In this document: piece by piece, positions 25,282 through 34,133 of the stretch | Layout of the letters: every line of letters starts with the position of its first letter | Numbering within the stretch: the first letter of the stretch is position 1 | Origin: Aggregatilinea lenta | GTDB taxonomy: Bacteria > Chloroflexota > Anaerolineae > Aggregatilineales > Aggregatilineaceae | NCBI RefSeq assembly: GCF_003569045.1 | Contig: NZ_BFCB01000003.1 | Location: 62,001 to 126,000, forward strand | DNA: 64,000 nt | Reading direction: 5' to 3' | Made by a program: the position numbers and the translations under genes | The notes under the pieces: model-generated | Database searches by the model: none | What the model saw: the letters and a program-made list of their open reading frames with translations, nothing else | Told to the model about the DNA's origin: nothing

Positions 25282-26175
25282 ATGACGCGCTTTGGCTATG
25301 CCTGCATCTCCGACCTGCTCGGCGTGACGACCAGCCGCACCTGCCGCCTGACGTCCGCCACGCCCGACCGCCTGCGCGAGCTGATCGACATCAACCTGAC
25401 GGCGCTAATGACCATCCTGGAACATAACCGCGCACACGGCTGGGGCCTGTTTCGCATTGGGTCGGGCGTGATCCCCTTCGGCTCGCACTCGATCAATATG
25501 TTGGAATGGGACGCCGAATTCGCCCCGCAGTTGGCCGCCATCGGAACGTTCGCGCTGCGCCATGACATGCGCCTGTCGATGCATCCCGGCCAGTACACGA
25601 TCATCAATTCGCCCAACCCGGACGTGCGCCGCGCGGCGGTGGCGGAGCTGGCGTACGCTGCCCGCTTTCTGGACGCGCTCGGCCTGCCCCCCGCGCATAA
25701 GCTGGTGCTGCACGTTGGCGGCGTGTATGGCGACAAGCCCGCCGCGCTGGCACGTTTCGCAGAGGAGGCGAACCGTCTGCCGGATGCGGTTCGGCGGCGG
25801 CTCGTGGTCGAGAACGACGACCGGCACTATACGCTGGCCGACGTGCTGGCGATCTCGGAGCAAACCGGGTTGCCGGTCGTGTTCGACAACCTGCACGACC
25901 GCCTGCATCCCTCGCCGGAGCCGCCGGAAGTGCTGCTGCCGCGTGTCTTCGCAACGTGGGGCGGGCAGCATGGCGCGCCGAAGGTGCACTTTTCGTCCCA
26001 GGCAACCGGCCAGCGGCCCGGCAAGCACGCCGAGTTCGCCGATCCCGACGAGTTTCGAGCCGTGCTCGATTTGTGCGGGCGGCACGGCGCGTTTGACCTG
26101 ATGCTCGAAGCGAAGGCGAAGGACACGGCGCTGCGAGCGGTCCTGGCGGCGATCGAAAGCGCTGCCGCCACTTAG
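25282..26175 (+). CDS. uvsE: UV damage endonuclease
   Basis: A 297-residue TIM-barrel DNA endonuclease of the UvdE/UvsE family, which nicks DNA 5' of UV photoproducts as an alternative to UvrABC. Family motifs are plain: GYACISDLLGV at the start, RIGSGVIPFGSH, MHPGQYTIINSP, LVLHVGGVYGDK, VVENDDRHYTLADVL, VVFDNLHDRLHP and a C-terminal DLMLEAKAKDTALR. His, Glu and Asp metal ligands lie in these segments. It is a lone gene; no LexA-type box was found upstream. Confidence 0.96.
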   Translation: MTRFGYACISDLLGVTTSRTCRLTSATPDRLRELIDINLTALMTILEHNRAHGWGLFRIGSGVIPFGSHSINMLEWDAEFAPQLAAIGTFALRHDMRLSMHPGQYTIINSPNPDVRRAAVAELAYAARFLDALGLPPAHKLVLHVGGVYGDKPAALARFAEEANRLPDAVRRRLVVENDDRHYTLADVLAISEQTGLPVVFDNLHDRLHPSPEPPEVLLPRVFATWGGQHGAPKVHFSSQATGQRPGKHAEFADPDEFRAVLDLCGRHGAFDLMLEAKAKDTALRAVLAAIESAAAT

Positions 26176-26298
26176 GACCAGCGGCAGAGGCTCATACCCT
26201 CCAAGCGTCCTACATGCAAATCCCCTGGTCTGCCCATGCAGGCTCCGGTGCTGTGATCTACCATCGGGGTGCTGTACAAGTAGAGTGAGGAGATTTGT

Positions 26299-27039
26299 AT
26301 GCGTTACCCACGAACCTTGAAGATTCTGGCCGCTGTGTTTGCAGTGGCGTTATTCGCGGCCTTCAGCCCGCTGGCCGCCCGGACCGTCTCGGCGCAGGGC
26401 GATGAGCAAGACCGCACCCTGACGGTGACCGGCACGGGCGACGCCAGCGGCACCCCAAACGTGGCGTATATCACGCTTGGCGCGGAGATCCGCGACGCGG
26501 ACATCACGGCGGCGGTCGAGCAGTCCAACAGCGTGATGGACGACGTCCGTGCGGCGCTGGCGGACCAGGGCATCCCCGATGAGGACATGCAGACAGCCCA
26601 GTTCAACGTGAACCAGGACCAGCCGCGCGATCCGCAGACGGGCGAGATCACCGGCGACGCGACGTATATCGTGACTAACATGCTTCAGGTGAAGGTGTCC
26701 GACATCGCGCAGATCAGCGCGGTCATCCAGGCTGCGCTGGACGCGGGCGCGAATCAGGTCTACGGCCTGAACTTCGGCCTGGACGATCCTGACGCGCTGC
26801 TGAGCGACGCCCGCGCCAACGCCGTGGCCGACGCGCAGGTGCGCGCCGAAGATCTGGCGTCCGCGTTTGGCATGACGCTCGGCGACGTGGTTCGCGTGAC
26901 TGAGGGCAGCCAGGGCAGCCAGCCGCCTCAGCCTTACGCGCTCCAGGCGCAGGGTCTGGGCGGTGGCGGCCCGACGATCAGCCCCGGCGAGTTGTCGGTG
27001 ACCGTGCAGGTCAGCGTGACCTTCGAAATTACGCCCTAA
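26299..27039 (+). CDS. Secreted SIMPL (DUF541) domain protein
   Basis: A 246-residue exported protein with a signal peptide (1-35, ending VSAQ) and a single SIMPL domain: LTVTGTGDASGTPNVAYITLG at the start, a conserved SNSVMDDVRAALADQGIPDEDMQT helix, YIVTNMLQVKVSD and the C-terminal SVTVQVSVTFEI. The family includes periplasmic and secreted proteins of uncertain function, some linked to oxidative-stress tolerance. TGAGGAG precedes the ATG. It is followed by a LysM-GerMN secreted protein with a hairpin in between. Confidence 0.9.
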   Translation: MRYPRTLKILAAVFAVALFAAFSPLAARTVSAQGDEQDRTLTVTGTGDASGTPNVAYITLGAEIRDADITAAVEQSNSVMDDVRAALADQGIPDEDMQTAQFNVNQDQPRDPQTGEITGDATYIVTNMLQVKVSDIAQISAVIQAALDAGANQVYGLNFGLDDPDALLSDARANAVADAQVRAEDLASAFGMTLGDVVRVTEGSQGSQPPQPYALQAQGLGGGGPTISPGELSVTVQVSVTFEITP

Positions 27040-27086
27040 AATCCACGCACGACATCAAGGGTCTTTTAGCACCCTCGATTCGAATT

Positions 27087-27127
27087 TGCATAGGGAGGTT
27101 GCCGCAGTTTGACACCTCCCTAATGCA
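27087..27127. other. Intercistronic hairpin
   Basis: A 9-bp perfect stem TAGGGAGGT (27091-27099) / ACCTCCCTA (27114-27122), extended by TGCA/TGCA outside one mismatch. No T-run follows, so it may protect mRNA ends or attenuate rather than terminate. Confidence 0.5.
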
Positions 27128-27174
27128 CGTCTCAACCCAATCCCCGTTTTGAACACTTACTGGAAGGATTTGCC

Positions 27175-28176
27175 ATGACCACTCGACGATTACGTTTGGA
27201 TACCTTACGCCGCTGGATATTTGCAGTGGCGATTCTGGCGGCGCTGGTCGCCGCAGTCCCGGTCGCGCTGGCTCAGAGCAGCCCGACCGTGGCCCTCTCA
27301 CCTACCAGTGGGCCGCCCGGCACCGAAATCACCGTGATGGCCAACGGCTTCCCGCCCAATACACCGGTCGTGATCGGCATTGGGCCGCCCGCGTCCGAGT
27401 ACGGCGTGGTGCGGACGATGACCACCACCGACGACGGTGCGCTGTTGGCGACGGTCAACGCGCCGGATGGCTCGACGGGTGACGAGTGGGTGATTGTGGT
27501 CGATGTCGAGGCGGATCGCAGCACCGGCGCGACAGCAACCTTCACCCTGACCGGGATTAATTCCGGCCAGCCGCAGGTTTGCCCGAACCCGTATACTGTG
27601 CAGCGCGGCGACACCCTGTGGGGCATCGCGCGCGAGTGTAATACGTCCGTCGCCGGACTGCTGATGGCAAATCCGCAGGTCGCCAACCCGCGCCTGCTTT
27701 ACGCCGGGACACAGCTGACGATCCCTGGTGCAGGCCAGCCGGCGCAGCCGACGCCTACACCTGACACGAATCCGCCGTCCTTCACGCGTACGCAGATTTT
27801 CCTGATCGCGCTGGAAGACGGGGGACAGTCCGGCCAGGAGATCGGCTGCGGTGATAGTGTGATCCCGGTCGAGGTACAGATCGAGCCGACCGACGCCCCG
27901 TTTACGGCGGCGCTGGAGCAGCTGTTCTCGGTGGGTGAGTCCTACGGCCAGTCGGGTCTGTACAATGCGCTGAGTAACTCCACGCTGGCGGTACAGGGCA
28001 TCGACATTACGGACGGCCACGCGACCGTAGCGCTGACCGGCCAGCTTCAGGTGGCCGGGACGTGCGAAACGCCGCGCATCCAGGCGCAGCTTGAACAAAC
28101 GGCGCTGCAGTACAGCACCATCGACAGCGTCGAATACACGATCAACGGCGAGCCGCTGGAGTCGGCCCTGGGCTAA
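27175..28176 (+). CDS. Secreted LysM and GerMN domain protein
   Basis: A 333-residue exported protein. The signal peptide (1-33) ends ALAQ. An IPT/TIG-like beta domain follows (about 36-125: SPTSGPPGTEITVMANGFPP). A LysM peptidoglycan-binding domain (about 140-185: YTVQRGDTLWGIARECNTSV) and, after a Pro/Thr linker, a GerMN-type domain (about 205-333: LEQLFSVGE and the GIDITDGHATVALTG pattern) complete it. It probably sits in the cell wall. LysM plus GerMN without a catalytic module suggests a structural or binding role. It ends at a clear hairpin shared with the convergent gene. Confidence 0.85.
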   Translation: MTTRRLRLDTLRRWIFAVAILAALVAAVPVALAQSSPTVALSPTSGPPGTEITVMANGFPPNTPVVIGIGPPASEYGVVRTMTTTDDGALLATVNAPDGSTGDEWVIVVDVEADRSTGATATFTLTGINSGQPQVCPNPYTVQRGDTLWGIARECNTSVAGLLMANPQVANPRLLYAGTQLTIPGAGQPAQPTPTPDTNPPSFTRTQIFLIALEDGGQSGQEIGCGDSVIPVEVQIEPTDAPFTAALEQLFSVGESYGQSGLYNALSNSTLAVQGIDITDGHATVALTGQLQVAGTCETPRIQAQLEQTALQYSTIDSVEYTINGEPLESALG

Positions 28177-28209
28177 AAACCCTAATCCTATAAAGTAGCG
28201 CGAACGAAA

Positions 28210-28240
28210 AAGCGCGGCAGGCCATCTGGTCGCCGCGCTT
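28210..28240. terminator. Bidirectional terminator hairpin
   Basis: A 9-bp stem AAGCGCGGC (28210-28218) / GCCGCGCTT (28232-28240), with A-rich sequence on the left and T-containing sequence on the right, between two convergent genes. Confidence 0.7.
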
Positions 28241-28276
28241 GTGTTATGCGATCGATTTGATTTGTGGAGAGGGATG

Positions 28277-29449
28277 CTAGAACTCGCCCGCTGGTTCCGG
28301 CTGCATCGTCGCCAGCCGCTGCTGGATCTCCTCGACGGCCTGCCGTCCTTCGACGCCCATGTTATACAGCGCGCCCTTGCCCTGGTAGTACGTGCCGACG
28401 AGGTACAGGCCGGGGTAACCCTTCACTGCGCGCTTGCCGCTGGTCACGTCGCCGGGGTGCTCGTCCACGCGCACCGGCCAGCCGTCGCGATTGCAGTCCA
28501 CATCGAGATCGAGGTAGTTGAACAGGGCAGGCAGGTAGCCGGTCGCCATGATGACCACGTCCACGACCTCCCGCGACCCGTCGGTGAGCACGACCGCGTC
28601 CGGCTCGAAGTGATCCGGCCCATCGACCGACTTCACGCGTCCGGCCTTGGCTGCCTCGATCAACTCGTAGCCGCGCGTGCCGCCCGCCGCCGAGCTTTCT
28701 TCCTCGGTGCGCGGCACCTTCAGCCCGATCTTGTCCAGATTTTCGAACTTCAGCGACTCGATTTTGTCCATCAGCGGTTGGCCGATTGCGTCCGGCAGCG
28801 CGTCCGAAATCATCATCCAGACGTGTTTGGGCAAGCCCCACGGATAGCGCTGGCGTAGTACGACGCCGGTCCGCTGCGAGAGCAACACGGGCCGCGCTGC
28901 GACGCCGCCCAGCTCTGCCGCGATGTCCACGCCGCTCGGCCCGTTGCCCACGACCATCACGCGCTTGCCTGTGAACGGCTCCGGCCCCAGGTAGTCGCAG
29001 GCGTGCAGGATCTGGCCCCGGAACTCATCCACACCGGGGAAAGTCGGCGCGCACGGTTTGCAGAAGCGCCCCGTTGCGGAGATCACCGCGCGGTACCATG
29101 CCGGGCCTTCGCTGGTCAGCACGCGCCAGCCGCCGTCTTCCTCGCAGGCACGGTCTACGGTGACGCCCAGGTGAATGTTGAAGCCGTTCGACCTGGCGTA
29201 GCGCTCCAGGTAGGCGTGAAACTGTCGTCCGGTGGGGAACATGCCATAATGCAGCGGGAAGCGCTGGCCGGGTAGGTGCGAATAAAAGCGCGTCGTGTTC
29301 AGGCGCAGCGACGGGTACAGGCCGCTCCAGGTGGATGCGATCACGTCCGCGCGGTCGATCACGCGGTACGAGATGCCCGCCTGCTCCAAATAATAGGCGC
29401 TGGCCAGCCCACCGGGGCCGGCTCCAATAACCAGGACATCTTCAGCCAT
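28277..29449 (-). CDS. Flavin-containing monooxygenase-like FAD/NAD(P) oxidoreductase
   Basis: A 390-residue two-dinucleotide-binding flavoprotein of the CzcO/YUCCA-like type. The FAD motif is VIGAGPGGLASAYYLEQAG (6-24), the NADPH motif MVVGNGPSGVDIAAEL (about 166-181), and the ATG motif VVIMATGYLP (about 297-306). Between them is the family-typical YPSLRLNTTRFYS and FPGVDEFRGQILHACDY. The true substrate cannot be inferred. It stands alone, converging on the LysM gene and divergent from selD. Confidence 0.85.
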   Translation of the reverse strand: MAEDVLVIGAGPGGLASAYYLEQAGISYRVIDRADVIASTWSGLYPSLRLNTTRFYSHLPGQRFPLHYGMFPTGRQFHAYLERYARSNGFNIHLGVTVDRACEEDGGWRVLTSEGPAWYRAVISATGRFCKPCAPTFPGVDEFRGQILHACDYLGPEPFTGKRVMVVGNGPSGVDIAAELGGVAARPVLLSQRTGVVLRQRYPWGLPKHVWMMISDALPDAIGQPLMDKIESLKFENLDKIGLKVPRTEEESSAAGGTRGYELIEAAKAGRVKSVDGPDHFEPDAVVLTDGSREVVDVVIMATGYLPALFNYLDLDVDCNRDGWPVRVDEHPGDVTSGKRAVKGYPGLYLVGTYYQGKGALYNMGVEGRQAVEEIQQRLATMQPEPAGEF

Positions 29450-29743
29450 CGATACTCAACTTACCTGCGTGCCCGCAGTTCTCATCTGCACAAGGGTCGG
29501 CGTGGCGTTCCCTCAAACAGGCCGCTCACCGCGCCACTTCATGATCGCGCAAAGCCGGGTTGTGAGCAAGGGTCGGATGGCATAGCCGATATGGGCTGAT
29601 GTTCCTGTCTTTGGGCGGGCCAGATAGGTAAGCGACTCACCGTGATTCGGGTCCGGGGATCGCTCGATTTGTCGAATGCCATTGCGGATTCATTTTCGCT
29701 TGGGCATACTCCGTTATATCGTTCGGTGAGCGGTGGACGGATC

Positions 29744-30802
29744 ATGACCCGCGACGAGATTTTCCGGCTGACGGCCCTGTCATCCTGCGCTGGTTGAGCG
29801 TCGAAGCTGGCCCCTGAGGCCCTGGCGCACGTGCTGCGTCCGATGCAAGACCTGTTCCCTGCCGCAGAGTCACCCGACCTGTTGGTGGGATTAGGCACGC
29901 CTGATGATGCCGCCGTTTATCGCCTGGACGACGCGCGCGCGCTGATCGTCACGACCGACTTTTTCACGCCCATTGTGGACGACGCGCACGCCTACGGCGC
30001 GATTGCGGCGGCCAACGCGCTCAGCGACGTGTACGCGATGGGCGGATCGCCGCTGCTGGCGCTGACCATCGCCGCGCTGCCGCCCGATCTGCCGCTCGAC
30101 GTGACGAGCGGGATTATGCGGGGGTTGGCGGAGACGGTGCGCGACGCGCGCGCGGTGATCGCGGGCGGGCACACGATCCAGGACAAAGAGCCGAAGGTCG
30201 GGCTGGCGGTCGTCGGATTGGGGCATCCCGATCGCCTGCTGACGAAAGGCGGCGCGCGTCCCGGTGATGCGCTGGTACTGACTAAACCGCTCGGCACAGG
30301 CTGTATCACGACCGCCGCCAAGAACGACAAAGCCGATCCCGCCGCGTTGCAAGAGGCGGTCGGCTGGATGACGCGCCTCAACCGCGACGCGGCGGAAGTC
30401 GCGGTGGACCTCGGCTTGCGCGCGGCGACGGATATTACCGGCTTCGGGCTGTTGGGTCACGGCACGGAAGTGGCCGCTGCCAGCGACGTGACGCTGCGCA
30501 TTGCGTTTGGGCAGATCCCGTTTATGGCGGGGGCGTGGGCCTGCGCCGAGCAGTGGACCTTCCCCGGCGGCGCGTCCGCGAATCGCGTGGCGTACGAAGC
30601 GGGTGTGGCCTTCGATCCGGCGCTGGACGAGATGCGCCAGATGATGCTGTTCGATCCGCAGACCAGCGGCGGCCTGCTGATCGGCGTGCCGCAAGATCGG
30701 CTGGACGCGTTCGGCGCGGCAATGGCGGCGCGCGGGGCCGCGTGGTGGCAAATCGGCACAACAGAGCCGCGCGGGGCGGCGGGTATCATCGTGACGGCCT
30801 GA
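29744..30802 (+). CDS. selD: Selenide, water dikinase (selenophosphate synthetase), predicted selenoprotein
   Basis: SelD makes selenophosphate, the selenium donor for selenocysteine, from selenide and ATP. Reading from the ATG at 29744 gives MTRDEIFRLTALSSCAG, then an in-frame TGA (codon 18), then ASKLAPEALAHVLRPM and the rest of a full SelD. The TGA aligns with catalytic Cys17 of the E. coli enzyme and Lys21 with its Lys20, and homology continues across the codon, so TGA is best read as selenocysteine. Later motifs include TPDDAAVY, TTDFFTPIVDD, AANALSDVYAMGG, GGHTIQDKEPKVGL, TDITGFGLLGHG and DPQTSGGLL. A conventional caller would start at the GTG at 29831 and lose the active site. Full length is 352 residues, normal for the family. 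No selA, selB or selC is in the window. Confidence 0.9.
29795..29797 (+). other. In-frame UGA predicted to encode selenocysteine in selD
   Basis: The TGA sits in the sequence Ser-Cys-Ala-Gly-UGA-Ala-Ser-Lys, at the catalytic position of SelD. A possible small stem, GGCC (29809-29812) and GGCC (29818-29821) with a 5-base loop, lies 12-24 bases downstream, roughly where a bacterial SECIS apical loop would be, but I could not build a longer canonical SECIS stem by eye. Confidence 0.8.
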
Positions 30803-30923
30803 TCCGTTTATTGGATCATCGCAAGAGACTTCGCCGTTTGCCCGTGATAAGGCGATAATCCCCTTTCGTTTAGTAGTGTACCAACGATCATCTGACAATT
30901 TGCGCGTAAGGGACAAAAGCACC

Positions 30924-32150
30924 GTGCAGCTTTATAACACACTCTCCGGCCAGCTTGAGCCGGTCACCAGTGACGACAATATTTTCCGCATGTACGTCTG
31001 TGGCGTCACGCCCTACGACACGACGCACCTGGGGCACGCCTTCACCTTCGTGATGTTCGACGTGCTGGAACGCTACCTGGAATATCTGGGCTACGAGACG
31101 CAAACCGTCCAGAACGTAACCGACATCGACGACGACATCCTGCGCCGGGCGCGCGAACTCAGCCTGCCGTGGAATGAGCTGGCCCACCAGGAGACGGAAA
31201 AGTATCTGGCTGATATGCGCGCGCTCAACGTGCGCCCACCCGATCATTTCGTCTACGCGACCAGCGTGATCGAGCAGATCCAGGCGATGGTCGCCGCGCT
31301 GCTGGAAGGCGGTTACGCCTACGCCAGCGGCGGCAGCGTCTACTACGACGTGTGCAGCGATCCTGGCTTCGGCAAGCTGGGCAAAATGAATTACGAGGAT
31401 ATGCTGGCGACCGCCAACGAGCGCGGCAACTTTCCCGACGACCCGAACAAGCGCGATCCGCTGGACTTCGTGCTGTGGCAGGCGGCGAAGCCCGGCGAAC
31501 CGACCTGGGACAGCCCGTGGGGAGAGGGTCGCCCCGGCTGGCACATCGAGTGCTCGACGATGAGCACGCACTACCTCGGCCCCAAGATCGACATTCACAG
31601 CGGCGGCGAGGACCTCGTCTTCCCGCATCACGACTGCGAGATCGTGCAGTCCGAGCACGCGACGGGCGAGCACCCCTTCGTGCGCTACTGGTTCCACGTG
31701 GCGATGGTCCGGCTCGACGGCGAAAAAATGAGCAAGTCGCTGGGCAACATGCTATTCGTCGGCAAACTGATCGAAACCTATTCGCCCGACACGCTGCGCG
31801 TTTATCTGCTGACGCACCACTACCGCGATGCGTGGTCCGCCGACGGCTACGAGGACGATCTGAAGCGCATCGGCGCTCTGTTGAAGCAGTGGTGCGAGGT
31901 GCTGGCCCGGCCCAGCGAGGGCGAGTCGTTCGACGCCTCGGCGTACGAGGCGGACTTCCGCGCGGCGATGGACGACGATCTGCACACGGCGGGCGCGATC
32001 GAAGCGATGGATGCGCTTGCCAACGCGATCAACGCGGCGGCGCTGCAGGGCCAGGACGTGACCGCTGCCCAGAATCTGCTGCGCACGCTGGGCGATACGC
32101 TCGGCCTGCGCCTGGACACGCAGCATCCCGGCTGCGACGAGCTGCAATAA
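30924..32150 (+). CDS. cysS: Cysteinyl-tRNA synthetase-family ligase with MshC-like active-site motif
   Basis: A 408-residue class I ligase that activates cysteine with ATP. The zinc and ATP motifs of CysRS are present: MYVCGVTPYDTTHLGHAF (with the HIGH-equivalent HLGH), PGWHIECS, GGEDLVFPHHDCE and GEKMSKSLGN. The segment CGVTPYD-TTHLGHA is closer to the MshC mycothiol ligase form than to the usual CGPTVYDYxHIGNA of CysRS, and the protein is shorter than most CysRS (about 460 residues). With no mycothiol genes visible, tRNA charging is the default call. The GTG at 30924 (MQLYNTLSGQLEP) is chosen over 30876 because AAGGGA precedes it and the frame start fits the family. Confidence 0.82.
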   Translation: MQLYNTLSGQLEPVTSDDNIFRMYVCGVTPYDTTHLGHAFTFVMFDVLERYLEYLGYETQTVQNVTDIDDDILRRARELSLPWNELAHQETEKYLADMRALNVRPPDHFVYATSVIEQIQAMVAALLEGGYAYASGGSVYYDVCSDPGFGKLGKMNYEDMLATANERGNFPDDPNKRDPLDFVLWQAAKPGEPTWDSPWGEGRPGWHIECSTMSTHYLGPKIDIHSGGEDLVFPHHDCEIVQSEHATGEHPFVRYWFHVAMVRLDGEKMSKSLGNMLFVGKLIETYSPDTLRVYLLTHHYRDAWSADGYEDDLKRIGALLKQWCEVLARPSEGESFDASAYEADFRAAMDDDLHTAGAIEAMDALANAINAAALQGQDVTAAQNLLRTLGDTLGLRLDTQHPGCDELQ

Positions 32151-32183
32151 ACAGTCATCAAGGGCCGCGCTAAACATGGATTC

Positions 32184-32304
32184 GTAGGGTCGGGGCTTGC
32201 GCCGCCCGGCGTTTGGCAAAAAGGCCGGGCAGGTTGCACACCTGCCCCTACAAAACCCGGTCGGGCGCTGCCTGTCTCCCCTCTCCAAGCAAGTTGGAGA
32301 GGGG
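32184..32304. repeat. Cluster of palindromic repeats after the cysS-like gene
   Basis: Between the two genes (32151-32510) lie a CGTAGGGTCGGGGCTTGCGCC fragment (about 32183-32203), GGGCAGGT-tgcac-ACCTGCCC followed by CTAC (32227-32251), and an 11-bp perfect hairpin CCCCTCTCCAA-gcaag-TTGGAGAGGGG (32278-32304). They are the same types as at 18418-18544 and 50926-51000. No gene is visible in this stretch. Confidence 0.85.
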
Positions 32305-32440
32305 CCGGGGGCGAGGTCTCTCCGCCGCCGGATCGCTCCTTTTTCCCGCACCAAACCCACTCGATTTACCTCTTCCCGCCGCCCTAGTTTCTCCCTGGGC
32401 CGAAACAGGCTAAAATCACCACAATCCTCGCCGGGATGCA

Positions 32441-32456
32441 GCTTAAATCTTTAAGC
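32441..32456. promoter_or_regulatory. Perfect AT-rich palindrome upstream of the vWA-PP2C-kinase operon
   Basis: GCTTAAA-TC-TTTAAGC, 7-bp arms with a 2-base centre, 55 bases before the first ATG of the operon. The form suggests an operator; no regulator is assigned. A TAAAAT hexamer about 30 bases upstream could be a -10. Confidence 0.4.
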
Positions 32457-32510
32457 CGCCGCTGTGCGTGGCTCCCCAAGGGGTGGGGGTAATAAAAGGA
32501 GAGTGTTTGG

Positions 32511-33350
32511 ATGGCCTATCAAGCTGAAATTAGCCGCTCGAATCCATCGTGCTTCCTGTTCCTGATCGACCAATCCGCGTCGATGGCCGATCCGTTCGGC
32601 ACGGGGGACGCCAAGAAGAAGAAGGCGGACGGCGTCGCGGACGCGATCAACCGCCTGCTGCAAAACCTCGTGATCAAGTGCGCCAAGGCCGAAGGCGTGC
32701 GCGATTATTACCACGTCGGCGTGATCGGCTACGGCAAGGACGTCGGCCCGGCGTTCAGCGGTCCACTGGCGGGTAAGACGCTGGTGCCGATCAGCGAGGT
32801 GGCCGAGATGCCCGCGCGCATCGAGGAGCGCACTAAGAAGGTCGATGACGGCGCGGGGGGGCTGGTGGACCAGACGGTCAAGTTCCCGGTGTGGTTCGAC
32901 CCGGTGGCGAACGGCGGTACGCCCATGTCGCAGGCGCTGATGCGCGCCACGAGCGTGATCAAGGGCTGGCTGACCGACCATCCCGACTGCTTCCCGCCCA
33001 TCATCATCAACATCAGCGACGGCGAAGCGACCGACGGCAGCCCCAGCGCTCTGACCGATGCCCTCAAGAAGCTCAGCAGCAGTGACGGCGGCGTATTGCT
33101 GTTCAACCTGCACCTGTCGTCTACGGATGCCGCGCCGATCCAGTTCCCCGCGCACGAAGAGGGGCTGGCCGACAAGCACGCCAAGCTGCTCTACGCCATG
33201 TCCAGCCCGCTGCCGGACTACATGCGCACCATCGCGGCGCAAGAAGGTTTCAACGTGGACGAGGACGCCCGCGGCTTCGTCTTCAACGCCGACATCGTTT
33301 CGGTGATCCAGTTCCTGGACATCGGTACGCGGCCCAGCAACTTGCGCTAG
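32511..33350 (+). CDS. vWA-domain protein (TerY-like)
   Basis: A 279-residue cytoplasmic von Willebrand factor A domain protein. The metal-ion-dependent adhesion site is complete: DQSAS (20-24), a Thr in NGGTPMSQAL (about 142) and ISDGEATDG (about 171-179). The fold fills the whole protein, as in TerY-type stand-alone vWA proteins that act as metal-linked adaptors. It is the first gene of a three-gene operon with a PP2C phosphatase 9 bases later and a kinase after that. This order is that of the TerY-P triad known from comparative genomics. AAAGGAG precedes the ATG. Confidence 0.9.
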   Translation: MAYQAEISRSNPSCFLFLIDQSASMADPFGTGDAKKKKADGVADAINRLLQNLVIKCAKAEGVRDYYHVGVIGYGKDVGPAFSGPLAGKTLVPISEVAEMPARIEERTKKVDDGAGGLVDQTVKFPVWFDPVANGGTPMSQALMRATSVIKGWLTDHPDCFPPIIINISDGEATDGSPSALTDALKKLSSSDGGVLLFNLHLSSTDAAPIQFPAHEEGLADKHAKLLYAMSSPLPDYMRTIAAQEGFNVDEDARGFVFNADIVSVIQFLDIGTRPSNLR

Positions 33351-33359
33351 GCGGTGAGC

Positions 33360-34133
33360 ATGCAAGTCCACGCGCGCGTCTTCTGGCTGCCCAAGACCGG
33401 CAACACGGCGGAGGAATACGAAGACGCTTTTTATCCCAGCCGTGACGGCGACTATGGCGGGACGCAGCTGCGCTTCGCGGTGGCCGACGGGGCCAGCGAA
33501 GGCATGCTCAGCGGCCAGTGGGCCAACATCCTCGTGCGCGCCTACTGCCGCGCGGTCAACACGTCGCAGATGCCCGATCTGCTGGCCCGCGCGCTGCCAT
33601 CCTGGCGCGACTGGAAGCAGCATTACCTCGACCTGCGCGCGCGCCAGGATCGCCCGGTGCAGTGGTTCGAGGAGCCGGGGCTGGAAAAGGGCGCGTTTTC
33701 GACGCTGCTGGGCCTGACGCTGCACGACGGCGAGACGCCGGGCTGGGACGCGACCGCGTTGGGCGATAGCTGCCTGTTCCAGGTGCGCGCAGATGAACTG
33801 GTCGCCGCGCTGCCCATCGACGACGCGGAGGCGTTTGGCAGCCGCCCGTTCCTTATCGCCAGCAACCCGGCGCGCAACAATGGCCTGCTGGAGCGCGTGC
33901 ATTACGCGGCGGGTGAGTGGCAGCCGGGCGATCGCTTCTACCTGATGACCGACGCGCTGGCGCACTGGTTCGTGCGCGAGCTTGAAGCGGGTGCGGCCCC
34001 GTGGGAAGCGCTGCACGCGGCGGAGGGGCCGGAGGCTTTCGACGCCTGGACCGCCGCCCTCAAGCGCGACCGCCAGATCCGCAACGACGACATTACACTG
34101 CTGTGCCTGGAGGTCGCTGAGGACGCGCCATGA
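33360..34133 (+). CDS. PP2C-family protein phosphatase (triad member)
   Basis: A 257-residue serine/threonine phosphatase. Metal-binding and fold motifs: YEDAF (20-24), VADGASEG (41-48, Asp43), GDSCLF (135-140), LMTDALAHW (196-204, Asp198) and NDDITLL (242-248). It would remove phosphates placed by the kinase encoded next. The ATG at 33360 is preferred since GGTGA lies 5 bases before it; a GTG at 33354 is possible. The TGA stop overlaps the kinase ATG (ATGA), a sign of translational coupling. Confidence 0.9.
   Translation: MQVHARVFWLPKTGNTAEEYEDAFYPSRDGDYGGTQLRFAVADGASEGMLSGQWANILVRAYCRAVNTSQMPDLLARALPSWRDWKQHYLDLRARQDRPVQWFEEPGLEKGAFSTLLGLTLHDGETPGWDATALGDSCLFQVRADELVAALPIDDAEAFGSRPFLIASNPARNNGLLERVHYAAGEWQPGDRFYLMTDALAHWFVRELEAGAAPWEALHAAEGPEAFDAWTAALKRDRQIRNDDITLLCLEVAEDAP

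Noticed and set aside
29831-30802. selD starting at GTG 29831
   Set aside because: This start omits the conserved active-site segment that is encoded in frame just upstream across a UGA; the longer reading is far better supported.
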